Shown in pieces: positions 14,056 through 14,475 of a DNA stretch of 14,475 bases. The notes beneath the pieces were generated by a model, which was not told where the DNA came from, did not search any database, and saw only the letters and a program-made list of their open reading frames with translations. Both the position numbers and the translations under genes were made by a program. Positions within the stretch are counted from its first letter, which is position 1. Every line of letters begins with the position of its first letter. The stretch is from SLRI01 sp964576715 (GTDB lineage: Bacteria > Pseudomonadota > Alphaproteobacteria > Geminicoccales > Geminicoccaceae). The stretch covers positions 1 through 14,475 of the forward strand of contig CAZNWE010000091.1 of the NCBI GenBank assembly GCA_964576715.1, given 5' to 3'.

Positions 14056-14203
14056 TGCGCCGCTAGACGCGCCATAAGCATCGCTAATGGCGCGTCTAGC
14101 GGCGCAGATTATGACAAATTGCGTCGCATAGCGGCGCATCGCTCGGGAGCATGCGTCGTATAGCGGCGCATCCCGAGGCCAGATGCGTCGTATAGCGGCG
14201 CAT
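14056..14203. repeat. Five-unit palindromic array with exact 32-bp period
   Basis: 20-bp units start at 14056, 14088, 14120, 14152 and 14184, each exactly 32 bases apart, with 12-base spacers of different sequence. Units 3-5 are near identical: TGCGTCG[C/T]ATAGCGGCGCAT. Units 1 and 2 are the arms of a perfect 20-bp inverted repeat (14056-14075 and 14087-14106) and share GCGCCGC or GCGGCGC ends with the rest. Each of units 3-5 is a small hairpin, with TGCG/CGCA ends, an 8-pair stem including G-U pairs, and loop ATA. Around unit 4, CTCGGGA (14142-14148) and TCCCGAG (14171-14177) form an outer stem. The function is unknown; REP-like elements or protein-binding iterons fit. Confidence 0.75.
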
Positions 14204-14475
14204 GGATTGGCCGATTGTTGGAATACAAACAGTTATTCATAAGCGTTCGTGATGGAAACGAGAGGGCCGATCGGGCGCCTTCTGCGGCATTTCTCGAATT
14301 TCGTCCGACCTTTCCGGGAAAAGGGGATGGAATTTTTTCTCCAGAGCGGGGATTTTCGCCCGAGCGTGCGCCGGCAGTGGCTGGAAGGGCGGTGCGGGGT
14401 AAGGGCAAGGGGACGATGATCATCCCCTTGGACCTCTGCAGTCCTTTTTGGCGACGGTGCGGGTGGGGTGGCCGG
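14204..14475. other. Gene-free stretch at the right end
   Basis: No credible gene is seen in these 272 bases. The first part (14204-14250) is AT-richer than the rest of the window and includes TTATTCATA, which matches 7 of 9 positions of a DnaA box. Near the end, CAAGGGGA (14406-14413) and TCCCCTTG (14423-14430) form a stem. After it, GGAC (14430-14433) and GTCC (14441-14444) flank a loop and are followed by TTTTT (14445-14449), a weak terminator shape on the + strand. Confidence 0.4.

Noticed and set aside
14056..14203. CRISPR array
   Set aside because: Spacers are only 12 bases, units differ and are strongly palindromic, and no cas gene is visible.
14235..14243. TTATTCATA as a DnaA box and replication origin
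   Set aside because: Only a single imperfect match is present, with no cluster of boxes or replication genes in the window.
13746..14423. Several 80-130-residue frames on both strands after the tRNA
   Set aside because: They follow repeat DNA, the 32-bp period shifts frame at every unit, and none has a good start site or known domain.

Overview
The window reads as high-GC Alphaproteobacteria, probably Rhodospirillales-like. This is inferred from the strong GC-rich third-position bias, the PAS_5-like sensor region ahead of a GGDEF domain, and the Phd/PemK and HigB/HigA subfamilies. It looks like a draft or metagenome contig: two runs of exactly 100 N (2106-2205 and 3342-3441) interrupt one gene and are most likely placeholder gaps of unknown true size.

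Region 1 (1-6305, + strand) is a respiratory operon of the complex iron-sulfur molybdoenzyme type. It holds a multi-cluster ferredoxin cut by the left edge, a Tat-exported molybdopterin catalytic subunit, a four-cluster electron-transfer subunit, an NrfD/PsrC-type membrane quinone subunit and a TorD-type chaperone. Together these would exchange electrons between the quinone pool and an exported substrate. The substrate cannot be read from the sequence; the layout fits the polysulfide/thiosulfate/tetrathionate/arsenate/phenylacetyl-CoA group.

Region 2 (6324-7804, - strand) is a graveyard of two toxin-antitoxin modules, found by translating through stops and frameshifts. In transcription order it contains a wrecked higB toxin, an intact higA-type antitoxin, a phd-type antitoxin interrupted by TGA, and a pemK-type toxin carrying one TAA and one frameshift. 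Only the HigA-like antitoxin is intact. A 16-bp perfect palindrome sits just upstream of the higB remnant.

Region 3 (7908-11533, + strand) is a tightly coupled dipeptide/oligopeptide-type ABC importer: two permeases and two ATPases with overlapping start and stop codons. No substrate-binding protein is present in the window.

Region 4 (11497-13591) holds a PAS-PAS-GGDEF diguanylate cyclase on the - strand, whose 3' end overlaps the last ABC gene, and a divergent secreted DsrE-like protein on the + strand. A perfect TTGAT-N4-ATCAA box of the FNR/ANR/FixK type lies between them and suggests oxygen-responsive control.

Region 5 (13666-14475) begins with tRNA-Val(UAC), with encoded CCA. No credible protein gene follows. 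There is a short hairpin, a degenerate GGGTTCGTTCG tandem repeat with a period near 20-22 bp, and a striking array of five 20-bp palindromic units spaced at exactly 32 bp.
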